From IMG/VR virus record IMGVR_UViG_3300017987_000115, positions 1 through 53,459 of that record: a stretch of DNA of 53,459 bases; one strand, given 5' to 3'. Position 1 is the first letter of the stretch; each line of letters opens with the position of its first letter. The notes beneath the pieces are model-generated. The model did not search any database. It had not been told where the DNA came from and saw nothing but the letters and a program-made list of their open reading frames with translations. Positions 23,446 through 32,758 of the stretch are shown here, one piece after another. A program made the position numbers and the translations under genes. Source of the stretch: a virus.

Positions 23446-26289
23446 ATGCCACCTGGAGTTGGAGCAGCAGCTGCTCTTTTACAAAGACTTCAAGTATTGA
23501 TCGAAGTCAAGGATAAGATTTCGAAAGGTCTTGAAGGAATTCGTGGAAGACTGCAAAGATTTGGACGATCTGTACGAGGTGTGATGAGTAGTATAGGTCG
23601 ATGGGCTCGTAGAGCTGGACGAATGTTATTGATTGCGCTTGGCGGAGCAGTAACAGGAGTTATAACAAACTTTGCTCAATTTGAGACGGCCATACGAAAC
23701 ATATGGACGTTGCTATCTGTAGGTGAAGACCAGATAAGAGGTCTAAGCAACTCTATACTTCAAATGTCGAAAGTCATACCACAAACTCCGCAAGAGCTTG
23801 GTGCAAGCGCCTACGACATTGTGTCCGCAGGTGTTACAAAACTTAGCGATACGTTATTGGTTCTCGAATATTCAGCAAAAGCTGCGACAGCTGGACTGAC
23901 AACAACCAAGGACGCGTCACGTGGTGCGATCTCTGTTATGAACGCGTTTGGAAGAACTGCAAAAGATATCCCAGACATTTTTGACCTTATGTTCAGTACA
24001 GTTCGATATGGTGTTATCACGTTTAGTCAACTTACAAACTCTATTGGTAAGATGGCAACCCAGTTTGCTGCAGCAAAGGTCCCCATGGAAGAAATGTTCG
24101 GTGCATTTGCTTTCATGACTCGAATGGGTCTTAATGCTTTCAGAGCTTCTACAGCTCTTCGCCAAGCCATTGTTCAGATCATCAAACAGAAAAATAAGTT
24201 TGAAGGATTTGCAAGTGTGTTTGATGAGTTTGGAAAATTTCGTGGTATCAATGTAATCATAGGTGACATGGTCAAGAATTTTGAAAAGATGACAGATGAA
24301 CGACGTCTAGCAAAGATGAGAGAACTGGTACCTAATATCAGAGCACAACAAGCCATTGTTGCAATGGTTAATAACTATTCTCAGCTCAGTAAGATGATAG
24401 ACCTTGTTTCAAAAAGACATGGAGCAATGGAAGCAGCGTTTAAAAAACAAATGGACGCACTTCAGATGCGTTGGAAGCTTTTGACCAATACTATTCGTGT
24501 GCTTATGATTCAAATCGGTAGCAAGCTTGCACCGTCTTTAAAAAGATTCATAGACGGTATTACCGCTGCTTTGAATGAAATCGATATGGAAATTGTGATT
24601 GATCTTATGAAAGAAACAGCAGACGTTGCAGCGTCTGTAATAGCAGCTATAACTGATAACCTTGCCAAGTCACCACAACTGATACTTGCTGCTCTAGGAG
24701 CTCTGATGGTTGGTGCGTTCCAATTGGTAAAAGGGCTTATCAAAGTAATGCTCAGAGTGAATGCAGCTCTTTGGACGCCTTCGTTTGAGATTCTTGCATG
24801 GGTTGGAGATAAGATTGTTTACAACTTCAAAGCCAAGCTTGCCAATCCTTTGATTGACGCATGGAATCTTCTGGCAAAGTTTATGGCTCCAAAAATGCGT
24901 CAGTTTATGACTCCGTTTATCGCAGCGTTTTTCCTTGCAAAGTCAAAAATACTCGACGCGTGGAATACATTGGCAAGTCCATTGTCAAATGGAATGACGA
25001 ACCTCGCAAAGAAATGGAATACACTTGCAGAAGTTACAAACAAATTACTTGATTCAAATATACCTAAACTTGACGACACGTATGATCTGACGGTCGACAA
25101 TGCTGACGCTGTTGACAACTGGACAGATGCAATGTCAAGAGCCAAGGAAACTGCAGACGGTGTAGAGATTCCACAAGTCGAAAGAATGGACGCAGGTGAC
25201 GCACCGGCAAAGTTTGAAGCAGTTTGGTCTGCAGCTGTTCAGGGAATGGGAGTTCAATTCTCAGAGGCCGCAAAAGAGTTTAGTGAAATGATTGACGAGA
25301 TATCTACAACAATGACCGATCTTGGAGGTGTAGCAGCAAGCGAAGCAATTCCTCAAGAATTGAGAGACCGTATGGACGAGCTCGGTAAAAAATGGGACAA
25401 TGTAAAAGGTAGAATGCAAGCAGCTGCTGACCAGGCAAAGAAAACAGGAAAAGAACTAATAGACGCTTCCAAACTCGAAGGTGGAAAAGAAAGTTTGGGT
25501 TTTTGGGAAAGAGTTGACGTTGTAATAAATAGGTTAAGAAAAAGGGTCGCAGCTTTGAGGGAATCTTTCAAAGCCCTTCCAGAGTCTGCACAGTTTGTAA
25601 TGAATGCGTTGCTTAAACTTTTTCAAGTTTCTTCAGATATATTTATGGCACCGTTTAAAGAACTGATGAGCGGTATACAAGATCTGTTCATGAAACAACT
25701 TGTACCGTCTTTTGATGACATGTGGAATGCTTTGCAAGAAGGAACTCTTGATGAATTTATGTCAGACTTTATAAACGGTGCTGTTGCTTTTTGGGAAAGC
25801 ATAGCTGCTAATATAGATATCCTTGTAGACGCTATCATAGGTATCATACCGGATTTAATGAGAGCTATCATAAAAGCAATACCTGAAATATTCCAAGCAT
25901 TTGCAAGAGCGATACCTGACCTTGTTAGTCTGTTCATTCAGTATGTTCCTCAAATCATGTGGGCGTTTGCAAGCGGTCTCGTCAAAGTACTTGGAGATTT
26001 CATAGCAGAGATATTCTCGTTTGGACTTGCTCATACTGAAACGTTTGACGAAAGACCTACGGCTCCTCCTGCTCCCAATATAACAACAGACGGCACAGGC
26101 GGTATTTCAACTGGAGGTGGAGCTGCAGCTACAACGTCTGGAGGTGGAACTGCTATGTCTACTGGCGGAGATGTATTTATTACAGAGGTCCATATTAGTG
26201 GAGTACTTCCTTCAAACGACGTTGTACTTTATGATGATCTGGCAGAAAAGATCAACAGAGCGCAAGCTCGTAGAGCTCGGAGAACGTAA
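23446..26289 (+). CDS. Tape measure protein, 947 aa
   Basis: It is the longest tail gene and follows the frameshifted chaperone. Residues about 75-260 match the TP901-type tape measure core (LGASAYDIVSAGVTKL..., ASRGAISVMNAFG, MGLNAFRASTALRQAI). Hydrophobic stretches follow (GALMVGAFQLVKGL; VDAIIGIIPDLMRAI), then a Gly/Thr-rich C-terminus. It sets tail length: at about 0.15 nm per residue, roughly 140 nm is expected (inference). It ends overlapping the next start. Confidence 0.9.
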   Translation: MPPGVGAAAALLQRLQVLIEVKDKISKGLEGIRGRLQRFGRSVRGVMSSIGRWARRAGRMLLIALGGAVTGVITNFAQFETAIRNIWTLLSVGEDQIRGLSNSILQMSKVIPQTPQELGASAYDIVSAGVTKLSDTLLVLEYSAKAATAGLTTTKDASRGAISVMNAFGRTAKDIPDIFDLMFSTVRYGVITFSQLTNSIGKMATQFAAAKVPMEEMFGAFAFMTRMGLNAFRASTALRQAIVQIIKQKNKFEGFASVFDEFGKFRGINVIIGDMVKNFEKMTDERRLAKMRELVPNIRAQQAIVAMVNNYSQLSKMIDLVSKRHGAMEAAFKKQMDALQMRWKLLTNTIRVLMIQIGSKLAPSLKRFIDGITAALNEIDMEIVIDLMKETADVAASVIAAITDNLAKSPQLILAALGALMVGAFQLVKGLIKVMLRVNAALWTPSFEILAWVGDKIVYNFKAKLANPLIDAWNLLAKFMAPKMRQFMTPFIAAFFLAKSKILDAWNTLASPLSNGMTNLAKKWNTLAEVTNKLLDSNIPKLDDTYDLTVDNADAVDNWTDAMSRAKETADGVEIPQVERMDAGDAPAKFEAVWSAAVQGMGVQFSEAAKEFSEMIDEISTTMTDLGGVAASEAIPQELRDRMDELGKKWDNVKGRMQAAADQAKKTGKELIDASKLEGGKESLGFWERVDVVINRLRKRVAALRESFKALPESAQFVMNALLKLFQVSSDIFMAPFKELMSGIQDLFMKQLVPSFDDMWNALQEGTLDEFMSDFINGAVAFWESIAANIDILVDAIIGIIPDLMRAIIKAIPEIFQAFARAIPDLVSLFIQYVPQIMWAFASGLVKVLGDFIAEIFSFGLAHTETFDERPTAPPAPNITTDGTGGISTGGGAAATTSGGGTAMSTGGDVFITEVHISGVLPSNDVVLYDDLAEKINRAQARRARRT

Positions 26290-26675
26290 TGTCCTATCCA
26301 AAGTTTGAATCTCTCGACTATCCGTCTTCAGGAAATACCTACACATGGGCTGAACTTCCGTCTATTCCAGGAAGCAATCCAACAGATGGCGCAGGAGAAT
26401 CTATAAAAGACTTAACACATATGAACAATGACTATGCTGTCGCTCACTATGTTGTTGGTTCTTTGAAGCATTGGGTGTTCAACTTCAGAGCAATTCCAAT
26501 TGCAATGTTTAAATCGCTTGTTATATTTGCAAAAGAAGGTGTATTTAATTTCTACCCAGATGCAGCAGTGTCTTCTACCTACTATCAGGTTCGTTGGATT
26601 CACGACGGGAAAATAGATCCTCCGCTATTGGGTGGAGGATATGTAAACCTTGAGATAGAACTCGAGGAATTCTAA
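26289..26675 (+). CDS. Tail protein, probably tail-tip associated, 128 aa
   Basis: It starts at ATG 26289 overlapping the tape measure stop and overlaps the next gene at 26675. Beta-rich sequence with aromatic residues (YPSSGNTYTWAELPSIPG; HWVFNFRAIP; VNLEIELEEF). Its position between tape measure and hub suggests a distal-tail-like component, but I recognise no family signature. Confidence 0.65.
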   Translation: MSYPKFESLDYPSSGNTYTWAELPSIPGSNPTDGAGESIKDLTHMNNDYAVAHYVVGSLKHWVFNFRAIPIAMFKSLVIFAKEGVFNFYPDAAVSSTYYQVRWIHDGKIDPPLLGGGYVNLEIELEEF

Positions 26676-29086
26676 TGTTAATACCAGTCGATACAAGATT
26701 TGAAACTGAAAGCGAAAGAAGAGCAAACCCACGTCCGAGGTCTTTACTTGAAATTATTATGGACGACGGTTCCCACTATGAGTTTGGATATGTCTATGAC
26801 CGTAAAAGTCACAGTGACATAAATGTTTCTATACTTCAAACGGGAACTGTTGACAGAAGGTATGAGATTTTTGGAGAGGTTGGAGCAAGTTTTGCTGGCC
26901 AGGTTACGGTAACGGTTTCTAACTTAGATAAAAGATTTAACCCAGGAAACTCTTCAAGCGAATATTATTCAGGTCTACTAGGAAAAGCAGCGATACTGCA
27001 TATATTCTTTGACTTGGTCGAAGACCCTCAGTACATGTCAGAAGAGCTTTACATGGCAGACGATGAGTATATGTCAGATGACTTCACAGACGCTGTTGCT
27101 GTGTTTACTGGTATCATTGAAGAAATTGATAATAGTAATGAAGGCTATACAAGCATAATACTAAAAGACGCTCTTCAGCCTTTGGTTGAAGCCACGTTTC
27201 CAGACACTGGTTATATAGACGGTACTGGTGTAGATATTATCAAGTATCTTGTTGAGACGTACTCAAGTATAAACGTCGACGATTATTCTTACTTGGTTGC
27301 AAGAAAGTATGCACCTGGAACTGAAATGCGTTTAACATGGGAGCTTGGAGATCGTGTTATCGATAAGATTTCAGAGGTGCATAAAGCAATTGGAACGTCT
27401 TGCTTCGCAGACGAGAATAATAATTTAATTATATATAGGCTAGGTCAAGAATCTGGAGAGTATCTTTTAGCCAAAAGACGTGATACTAATACCTATAGTA
27501 TGTATGACGCAACAAAGACCGGAGACAGAGCAAATTTTAACGTCATAAATTCTCAGTCACAGTTGACACTTCTTAACGTTGTTAACCGTATTGAGTTTAC
27601 TTATACAGATTGGAATGGAGACGAACGAACTTATATTGTGAACGATACGGAGTCTCAAAATGATTATGGAGTTCGTCTTCTTCAGATATCGACAACTGTT
27701 ATAATGGGAGAAAATGTCGCGTCTACATGGCCAAGAAGAATTATAAAAAGGTTTTCACAACCCAAACGTAATTATTCTTATAAGTCTACACTACGTTTTG
27801 GAATGTTGAATCAGATAGGCGATATTATAGTACTAACAGATCCTACGCATAGTGAGTCGTCAGGGTTATTTAGAATGTTGGCTACTGGTAAGAATGTTGT
27901 AGAGACAGATGTTCAGATTGAAGTCGAAGATGTTGAAAACGAGTTGGATGATAAATTTGCTTTTGCTGGGTCTGACATTGCTGGGTACTACGGTGACAGG
28001 CGATCGGACGTTCTAGACTTCATTCATAACAAGAGTTTCCTCTATGCCAAAGACCCAGGTGTAGACGATACTCCTATGAGATGGAATACTTATTCAGGAA
28101 CCGGTGGAGCTCTTGACGTAATAGATACGGACTATAAGTTTGACGATAAGTGTGTAAACTGGACCTCCGCAGCTGCGAGTAGGAAATGGTCAACTGTTTT
28201 AAACCTACAGTCTTTGACTAATAATAGATATTATTATTTTTCTGTTTATATAAAAGGAACTCTTACGTCTGGAACACCTAAGATTGAAGTTGTTGATAGC
28301 GTAGGTACGTCTCTTGGATCTATCAGCATAACTTCTTCTTACGCAAGCTGGACGAGGATTAGCTTCAGACTTACTACAAACTCCAATACTCCGCTCGAGG
28401 TAGTGCTTGATAGTGCGGGAGCGACGTTTGACTTTTTACTTGACGGTATTCAGATTGACTTTGCTTACTGGAACGACTACGACCTTGAGCTTGGAACGAT
28501 AGGCTCCACTCCTCCTGGATGGATTACAGTAAAAGACGGAGGGACGGGGTTTACTAATCAAACTAACGGACTGCTCGCGCATGAAGGTTCTCAATGCATG
28601 ATTGTAACTAACAGTCTAGGTTTTGGGCATACGTATAGACTTCTTGACAAGGCTCTTGAGCCAGGTAGTTACACACTCTCATTTTATATGTATGCGTCTA
28701 CAGCCATGGACACCACCGACGTATCTATTCTCCAGAAAGACGGAACTCCGTTGACTACTCCAGCGTCTTTAAACTTCGTATCTGGATTTACAACTGGGTG
28801 GCCGTACATTCAATACTCGATTCCGTTTACTGTTGGCGATAACGACCTTCAGCAGTTGATGATTGAAATTAGAACCTATAACTCTGTTAACGCTTCCCCC
28901 AGGTTTGACTTGTTTGATATTGCAACCGCATTAAATGTCGACGAGTTCAAAATCTTGTGGTCGAGCTTTGCTTATGCAAGTAAGTCAGATGGCGACGCCA
29001 ACCCCGGATTCGACTCAGATGGAAACGTCAACGGTCAGATTGACCCAGGTTATATGGAAGGGTTTGAAGACCACTACAAGGCTTAA
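26675..29086 (+). CDS. Tail hub/tip protein with C-terminal carbohydrate-binding-like domains, 803 aa
   Basis: Residues 1-430 resemble tail hub or tip proteins: a beta-domain (LLEIIMDDGSHYEFGYVYD), then TITVSNLDKRFNPG-like strands and an ARKYAPGTEMRLTWELGDRV segment found in hub proteins. The C-terminal 350 residues hold at least two jelly-roll domains like CBM4/9 (TNNRYYYFSVYIKG..., PGSYTLSFYMYASTAMD...). These could touch the host surface. Placement after the tape measure fits a baseplate hub. The exact fold is not proven. Confidence 0.7.
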   Translation: MLIPVDTRFETESERRANPRPRSLLEIIMDDGSHYEFGYVYDRKSHSDINVSILQTGTVDRRYEIFGEVGASFAGQVTVTVSNLDKRFNPGNSSSEYYSGLLGKAAILHIFFDLVEDPQYMSEELYMADDEYMSDDFTDAVAVFTGIIEEIDNSNEGYTSIILKDALQPLVEATFPDTGYIDGTGVDIIKYLVETYSSINVDDYSYLVARKYAPGTEMRLTWELGDRVIDKISEVHKAIGTSCFADENNNLIIYRLGQESGEYLLAKRRDTNTYSMYDATKTGDRANFNVINSQSQLTLLNVVNRIEFTYTDWNGDERTYIVNDTESQNDYGVRLLQISTTVIMGENVASTWPRRIIKRFSQPKRNYSYKSTLRFGMLNQIGDIIVLTDPTHSESSGLFRMLATGKNVVETDVQIEVEDVENELDDKFAFAGSDIAGYYGDRRSDVLDFIHNKSFLYAKDPGVDDTPMRWNTYSGTGGALDVIDTDYKFDDKCVNWTSAAASRKWSTVLNLQSLTNNRYYYFSVYIKGTLTSGTPKIEVVDSVGTSLGSISITSSYASWTRISFRLTTNSNTPLEVVLDSAGATFDFLLDGIQIDFAYWNDYDLELGTIGSTPPGWITVKDGGTGFTNQTNGLLAHEGSQCMIVTNSLGFGHTYRLLDKALEPGSYTLSFYMYASTAMDTTDVSILQKDGTPLTTPASLNFVSGFTTGWPYIQYSIPFTVGDNDLQQLMIEIRTYNSVNASPRFDLFDIATALNVDEFKILWSSFAYASKSDGDANPGFDSDGNVNGQIDPGYMEGFEDHYKA

Positions 29087-29096
29087 GGAGATAAAA

Positions 29097-29774
29097 ATGT
29101 CACAAGATATAAATCCTGTAACTGCAGCATTTCAAAAAGCTGCGGGATTATTGGATTATAAGGACCCTTGGACCGACCAATATTCTGCTCTTATTGGAGG
29201 GAATACAGGTTACAATTTTCAACGGCTTCCTAAGATGGCTTCTGAATTTACGTTTGGAAGTTCCCCAACTCCTCCAACAAATGACAGAGGACACATCATT
29301 GGAATTTATACAACGTTCACAGACAATAACCCACTTCTCATTGACGACGAGTTTGACTGGACAGACAGACTTGTTACATTCATAGGTCAGATCGGACCAA
29401 ACGACTCTAACTATACAAACTTTGAGCCAGGCGGAGCGAATATGCATCAATGGAACTCGTCAATATACTATGATGCAAATGCGTCGCCAAATCAATTTAC
29501 TTTTATAAGTGACGGGTCTGGAACTTACATAGGGCTACCGGTTATAGCCCACGGTTATTTTGCTGCAGGAAATGATTCGCCTCCCAGCTCAGACGGACAG
29601 TTGTGGATTAAGTATTATCACGGAACACCGTCTCTTCAATTGCTTGGAAAGCTTACGCCTAAGACAAACGGCGATCTTTACGGTATTATAACTGTTCCAG
29701 CTTCAATTACACAAGGTATTGTGCTTTCTGGTACGCTGATAGCGCATCCGAAAGCTGGATACAAAAATTTATAG
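29097..29774 (+). CDS. Tail-tip/fibre-associated protein, 225 aa
   Basis: AAGGAGAT precedes ATG 29097. Gly/Asn/Thr-rich beta protein (NSSIYYDANASPNQFTFISD, GTYIGLPVIAHGYFAAGND) in the last position before lysis genes, a site often held by small tail-tip or adsorption proteins. No family is recognised. Confidence 0.65.
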   Translation: MSQDINPVTAAFQKAAGLLDYKDPWTDQYSALIGGNTGYNFQRLPKMASEFTFGSSPTPPTNDRGHIIGIYTTFTDNNPLLIDDEFDWTDRLVTFIGQIGPNDSNYTNFEPGGANMHQWNSSIYYDANASPNQFTFISDGSGTYIGLPVIAHGYFAAGNDSPPSSDGQLWIKYYHGTPSLQLLGKLTPKTNGDLYGIITVPASITQGIVLSGTLIAHPKAGYKNL

Positions 29775-29787
29775 TAGGAGTGTGACG

Positions 29788-30462
29788 ATGCCACCTCGTA
29801 TGAAACTTGTACTACCTCCAATCACGTTTGACGCAGGTCACGGAGGAGACCATACAGGAGCCGTGACATATTTTCCTGGGACAAAAATTCCTTGGTTAAT
29901 CGAAGCGGCGTTGAATTGGTCTGTTGTCGGTAAAGTATGCGTTGAAGCAAACGTTGCGTCAAAGTGTATTAACGAAACAAGGGTGAGACCTTGGGACGCA
30001 CCAAACCTTGAAGACAGAGCTGAATTTGCAAACTCAAAAAATTCAAACCTCTTTGTATCTGTTCATTTTAATGCAGCGGAAGATCCAAGCGCACATGGTA
30101 TAGAAGTTCTGTACCACCCTGGGTCAAAAGAAAACAGGAGCATGATAGTCGCTGAACGTATGCAAGATATATTGATACGTATGACGAGTGCAAGAGACCG
30201 AGGAATTAAACCACGTGAAGATCTTGTAGTTCTCAACAAAACACTCATGCCAGCTGTACTTGTTGAATGTGGTTTCATTTCCAATCCAGAGGAAGCTTCT
30301 TATATTGCAATGGACAGCTATCTTGATTGTCTTGCTGCTGGAATCTGGAGAGGAACTATTGAAGGGTTGAAAGCCATTGGAGTTAGACCGAAGATGGTTC
30401 CGTTGATAGAGAAGGGCGTTCCGGCCGGACCGTTCAATCCCAGAGTTCCCCAAAAACCATAG
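29788..30462 (+). CDS. N-acetylmuramoyl-L-alanine amidase endolysin (Amidase_3), 224 aa
   Basis: It cleaves the amide between MurNAc and the stem peptide. The zinc ligands are visible: His18 in DAGHGG, Glu39 in WLIEAAL, His93 in SVHFNA; the catalytic Glu160 is in VLVECGF. AGGAG at 29776-29780 sets the start at 29788. There is no signal peptide and no separate wall-binding domain, so release must depend on the adjacent holin-like protein. Length fits a single-domain AmiA/CwlV-type enzyme. Confidence 0.9.
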   Translation: MPPRMKLVLPPITFDAGHGGDHTGAVTYFPGTKIPWLIEAALNWSVVGKVCVEANVASKCINETRVRPWDAPNLEDRAEFANSKNSNLFVSVHFNAAEDPSAHGIEVLYHPGSKENRSMIVAERMQDILIRMTSARDRGIKPREDLVVLNKTLMPAVLVECGFISNPEEASYIAMDSYLDCLAAGIWRGTIEGLKAIGVRPKMVPLIEKGVPAGPFNPRVPQKP

Positions 30463-30473
30463 AGGAGTTTACC

Positions 30474-30887
30474 ATGGAGATTTTGGCTCAAGTTCTGCAG
30501 TTTGTGAGAGAGGTAATGTCCCATCTTGTCGATACGGACGTTATCGCATTTTTGGTAGCTATTGTATTGGCGGTTATGAAAGTACGTCAATTCAAAGACA
30601 ACAAAATCGCAGAAGTTGCTTTGGAAGTTTTCAATTTCGTAGAGAAGATTTACGAATTGAGAACTGAAGAATACGGTGACGAACCTAGCTACATTGTCAA
30701 GGCCAGGCTGTTCAAAGAAGAGTTTGAAAGGGCTTGGAGAAAAGAAACAAAAGGAAAGAGCCCATCAGCTGTCGAGATTCACAAGGCTACCAAGGAAGCT
30801 ACAAAACGTTCTCACGAAAGAAAAAGCGGAGCTAAAAAAGTTGCCGAACTGATCAAAACTTTCGCAGCACTGAAGGGAATCAAATGA
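30474..30887 (+). CDS. Holin-like protein with one membrane segment, 137 aa
   Basis: A hydrophobic helix at about residues 20-38 (TDVIAFLVAIVLAVMKV) is followed by a long charged helical region (VALEVFNFVEKIYELRTEEYG...) as in LLH-type phage holins. It lies 11 nt after the amidase and overlaps the next gene, forming a lysis cassette. A short hydrophilic N-terminus precedes the helix. Pore formation is an inference. Confidence 0.7.
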   Translation: MEILAQVLQFVREVMSHLVDTDVIAFLVAIVLAVMKVRQFKDNKIAEVALEVFNFVEKIYELRTEEYGDEPSYIVKARLFKEEFERAWRKETKGKSPSAVEIHKATKEATKRSHERKSGAKKVAELIKTFAALKGIK

Positions 30888-31576
30888 GCAAACGTACCAA
30901 ATGGAACAACAGGGTACGCAAAAAGTTTAACGCACCTCTCGATTATAAAGTACCTGTCTTTGCAAAGAACGACCCTATCGAAGAAATGTACGGGCTCGTC
31001 GAACCTGGCGACGCTTTACTTTCAGTCAGTTGGTCGAACGGCAGAGCCTACAAACTTCGGTACGGGTATCCTTTCACTCACTATGCGCAGGTATGCAACA
31101 ACCTTCAATTGTCCGAAGCTTTAAAGGGAGGCGTAACACTCACACGTTTTGACAAGTATTGGAAGTCCTCGTTTGCGATACTTAGGTGGAACGGCATCGC
31201 TCCAGAGCAGCAGCAGATTATAGTCAACACGGCTTTAGACCTTGTCGGTATTCCTTATGACTGGGGAGAATTGAGTTGGCTTTTAGGACAAGGTCTTATA
31301 AGTGTTGCAGCTGGACCTGTTGCGTTAACAGGAAGAGTCGGACTTGCTCTCGGTATGAAGTTCTTATCAAGACTGATGATGAAATTCAATCCGTTAGATA
31401 AAAGGACTGAATTGATATGTACTGACGTAGGGGCAAAAGGTGCACTTAAAGCGGGTCTTCCTATACATGAATTTAAAGTAGGTAAAGGATGCTACGCTCC
31501 AGCGATGTGGGCTATGCGTCCAAGCCTATTAAGTTGGATAGCTATAAGACACTGTAAAAACGGACCTCAAGATTAA
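30884..31576 (+). CDS. YiiX-like permuted papain-fold (NlpC/P60 superfamily) hydrolase, 230 aa
   Basis: It overlaps the holin-like gene by ATGA. The permuted NlpC/P60 pattern is visible: GDALLSV, then His66 in the strand THYAQV, a downstream IPYDWGELSW segment as in YiiX proteins, and Cys179 in ELICTDVGAKGA as the likely nucleophile. A hydrophobic stretch lies between them (LISVAAGPVALTGRVGLALG). Such proteins are probable amidases or peptidases. The lysis-cassette position suggests a second cell-envelope hydrolase, though membrane-lipid activity is possible for this superfamily. Confidence 0.7.
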   Translation: MSKRTKWNNRVRKKFNAPLDYKVPVFAKNDPIEEMYGLVEPGDALLSVSWSNGRAYKLRYGYPFTHYAQVCNNLQLSEALKGGVTLTRFDKYWKSSFAILRWNGIAPEQQQIIVNTALDLVGIPYDWGELSWLLGQGLISVAAGPVALTGRVGLALGMKFLSRLMMKFNPLDKRTELICTDVGAKGALKAGLPIHEFKVGKGCYAPAMWAMRPSLLSWIAIRHCKNGPQD

Positions 31577-31707
31577 CTCAAAGTTAGGGGGATACCTCCC
31601 TCCCTTATAATCGGTCGTATACCTTTTTTACTAAGTTAGTTACTTATATTAAAAAAGAAAAGGAGACCAAGGAGCCCCAAATATTGAGTTGAAATTAAAC
31701 CTGAAGC

Positions 31708-31754
31708 ATTCACGTTACTAAACTGTTTGAAATTGTCGGTTTAGTGACGTGAAT
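31708..31754. repeat. 16-bp stem-loop
   Basis: ATTCACGTTACTAAAC (31708-31723) pairs with GTTTAGTGACGTGAAT (31739-31754), with a single G-T wobble and a 15-nt loop. A third related copy, ATTTAGTGGCGTAAAC, lies at 31771-31786 and can itself pair with ACGCCTAA at 31807-31814. The arms could be protein-binding iterons or fold in RNA. Confidence 0.7.
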
Positions 31755-31858
31755 TTATAGTTTTGACGAAATTTAGTGGCGTAAACTAAGTAGCGTTCTA
31801 GAATTCACGCCTAAGGTCAGTAAAATTACGCTGTATTTGGGCTAATTCCATGGCATTG

Positions 31859-31934
31859 TAAAATATCCACAATTAACGGGCTTTATTTGAATAAAAAGAT
31901 TGTTTAAAATATCCACAATTAACGGGCTTTATTT
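31859..31934 (+). repeat. 30-bp direct repeat pair with DnaA-box-like motifs
   Basis: Two identical 30-bp copies (31859-31888 and 31905-31934) are offset by 46 bp. Each begins TAAAATATCCACAATTAACG and contains ATATCCACA at 31863-31871 and 31909-31917, one base different from the DnaA consensus TTATCCACA. The 16-bp spacer is AT-rich. Confidence 0.8.
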
Positions 31935-31993
31935 TTTGTCTTAACCAATTTTTCCTGTTGCTAAAGGTCCAAAATAGAGGGATAATAAGCTTG

Positions 31994-32125
31994 ATGAGAT
32001 TACCGGGAAGAAAAGACTGGGATCGCAGATTTAATCCCACTACGGTATTCTCAACAAATCCATATTCGGAGGTGTTGATGGATTCATTGGTTCGGGTTTC
32101 TTTTTCCAAAAATCAAATGAGGTGA
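31994..32125 (+). CDS. Possible small basic protein, 43 aa
   Basis: ATG 31994 opens MRLPGRKDWDRRF... and ends with TGA 7 nt before the next gene. GAGGGA lies about 12 nt upstream, a weak ribosome binding site. It may be a short real gene or chance; composition is plausible for a small basic phage protein. It overlaps the right end of the candidate origin. Confidence 0.35.
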   Translation: MRLPGRKDWDRRFNPTTVFSTNPYSEVLMDSLVRVSFSKNQMR

Positions 32126-32132
32126 AACGAGA

Positions 32133-32666
32133 ATGGTAAAGAAGAAAAGCAAGGGTGACAAAAGTAAAAAGTCTGTGAATGAAAAAAAGAAGTCGCAGGT
32201 TGAAAGGCTGAAAGCTCAAAAGGAAAAACTGGAGAATCGGATTGCTCCGGTCCAGGAAAGAGCTGACACACAGTTCGACAAGTTCATGGAAGTGCTTGGA
32301 AAGTCTGAAGTGAGACTTCTCAAGCACGCCATGTATTTAGAAAAGCACGAAGGTGAGGAAGACGAACGTTCTGAAAAGAAGCTCATTTCTTTCCACCGTA
32401 TCCGTGAAAGGGCCGATCGGATATTCGAGCGTTTTGTCAGGGTTGACAATCGGTTGGATAAGTACCGTGCCAAGCTTGAAGTGATTGACTCCAAGCTCGA
32501 AAAACTTCGGATCGGAAAAGCCCGTGTCTGGGTGCGGTGCGGAAACAACTCTGCGAACTGCCGTTCCATCAACTGCGCTCGTGACGTTGCGGCCATGATG
32601 CGTGCCAATGGCGACGACGTTGAAATCGTCGTGACCGACCGGGCAGTGAAACAGCTCGGTGAATAG
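32133..32666 (+). CDS. Coiled-coil protein with basic N-terminus, 177 aa
   Basis: It starts at ATG 32133. The first 30 residues are Lys/Ser-rich; residues 20-125 have strong heptad-type charged helix sequence (KKSQVERLKAQKEKLENRI..., RADRIFERFVRVDNRLDKY). A C-terminal region with three Cys and an IVVTDRAVKQLGE end follows. No family is recognised. It is the first gene after the putative origin and may be an early nucleoprotein. Confidence 0.65.
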   Translation: MVKKKSKGDKSKKSVNEKKKSQVERLKAQKEKLENRIAPVQERADTQFDKFMEVLGKSEVRLLKHAMYLEKHEGEEDERSEKKLISFHRIRERADRIFERFVRVDNRLDKYRAKLEVIDSKLEKLRIGKARVWVRCGNNSANCRSINCARDVAAMMRANGDDVEIVVTDRAVKQLGE

Positions 32667-32758
32667 ATAAGATAAGTTTGGATATGGAGGCGCACGCCAA
32701 CATGGTTGGCAACCAGAGCTACCTCAGAGAAACCAAAACTAAAGGAGACCATTTAATT

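Larger units (their letters stand above)
31577..32132. other. Non-coding region, candidate replication origin
   Basis: This AT-rich stretch is one of the largest gaps in the window. It holds a 30-bp direct repeat twice (31859-31888, 31905-31934), each with a DnaA-box-like ATATCCACA, a long stem-loop (31708-31754), and three variants of TTTAGTRRCGTRAA. It separates the late genes from the early/replication genes. A TATAAT at 31606-31611 has no good -35. A short frame (31994-32125) occupies its right end. Confidence 0.5.
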
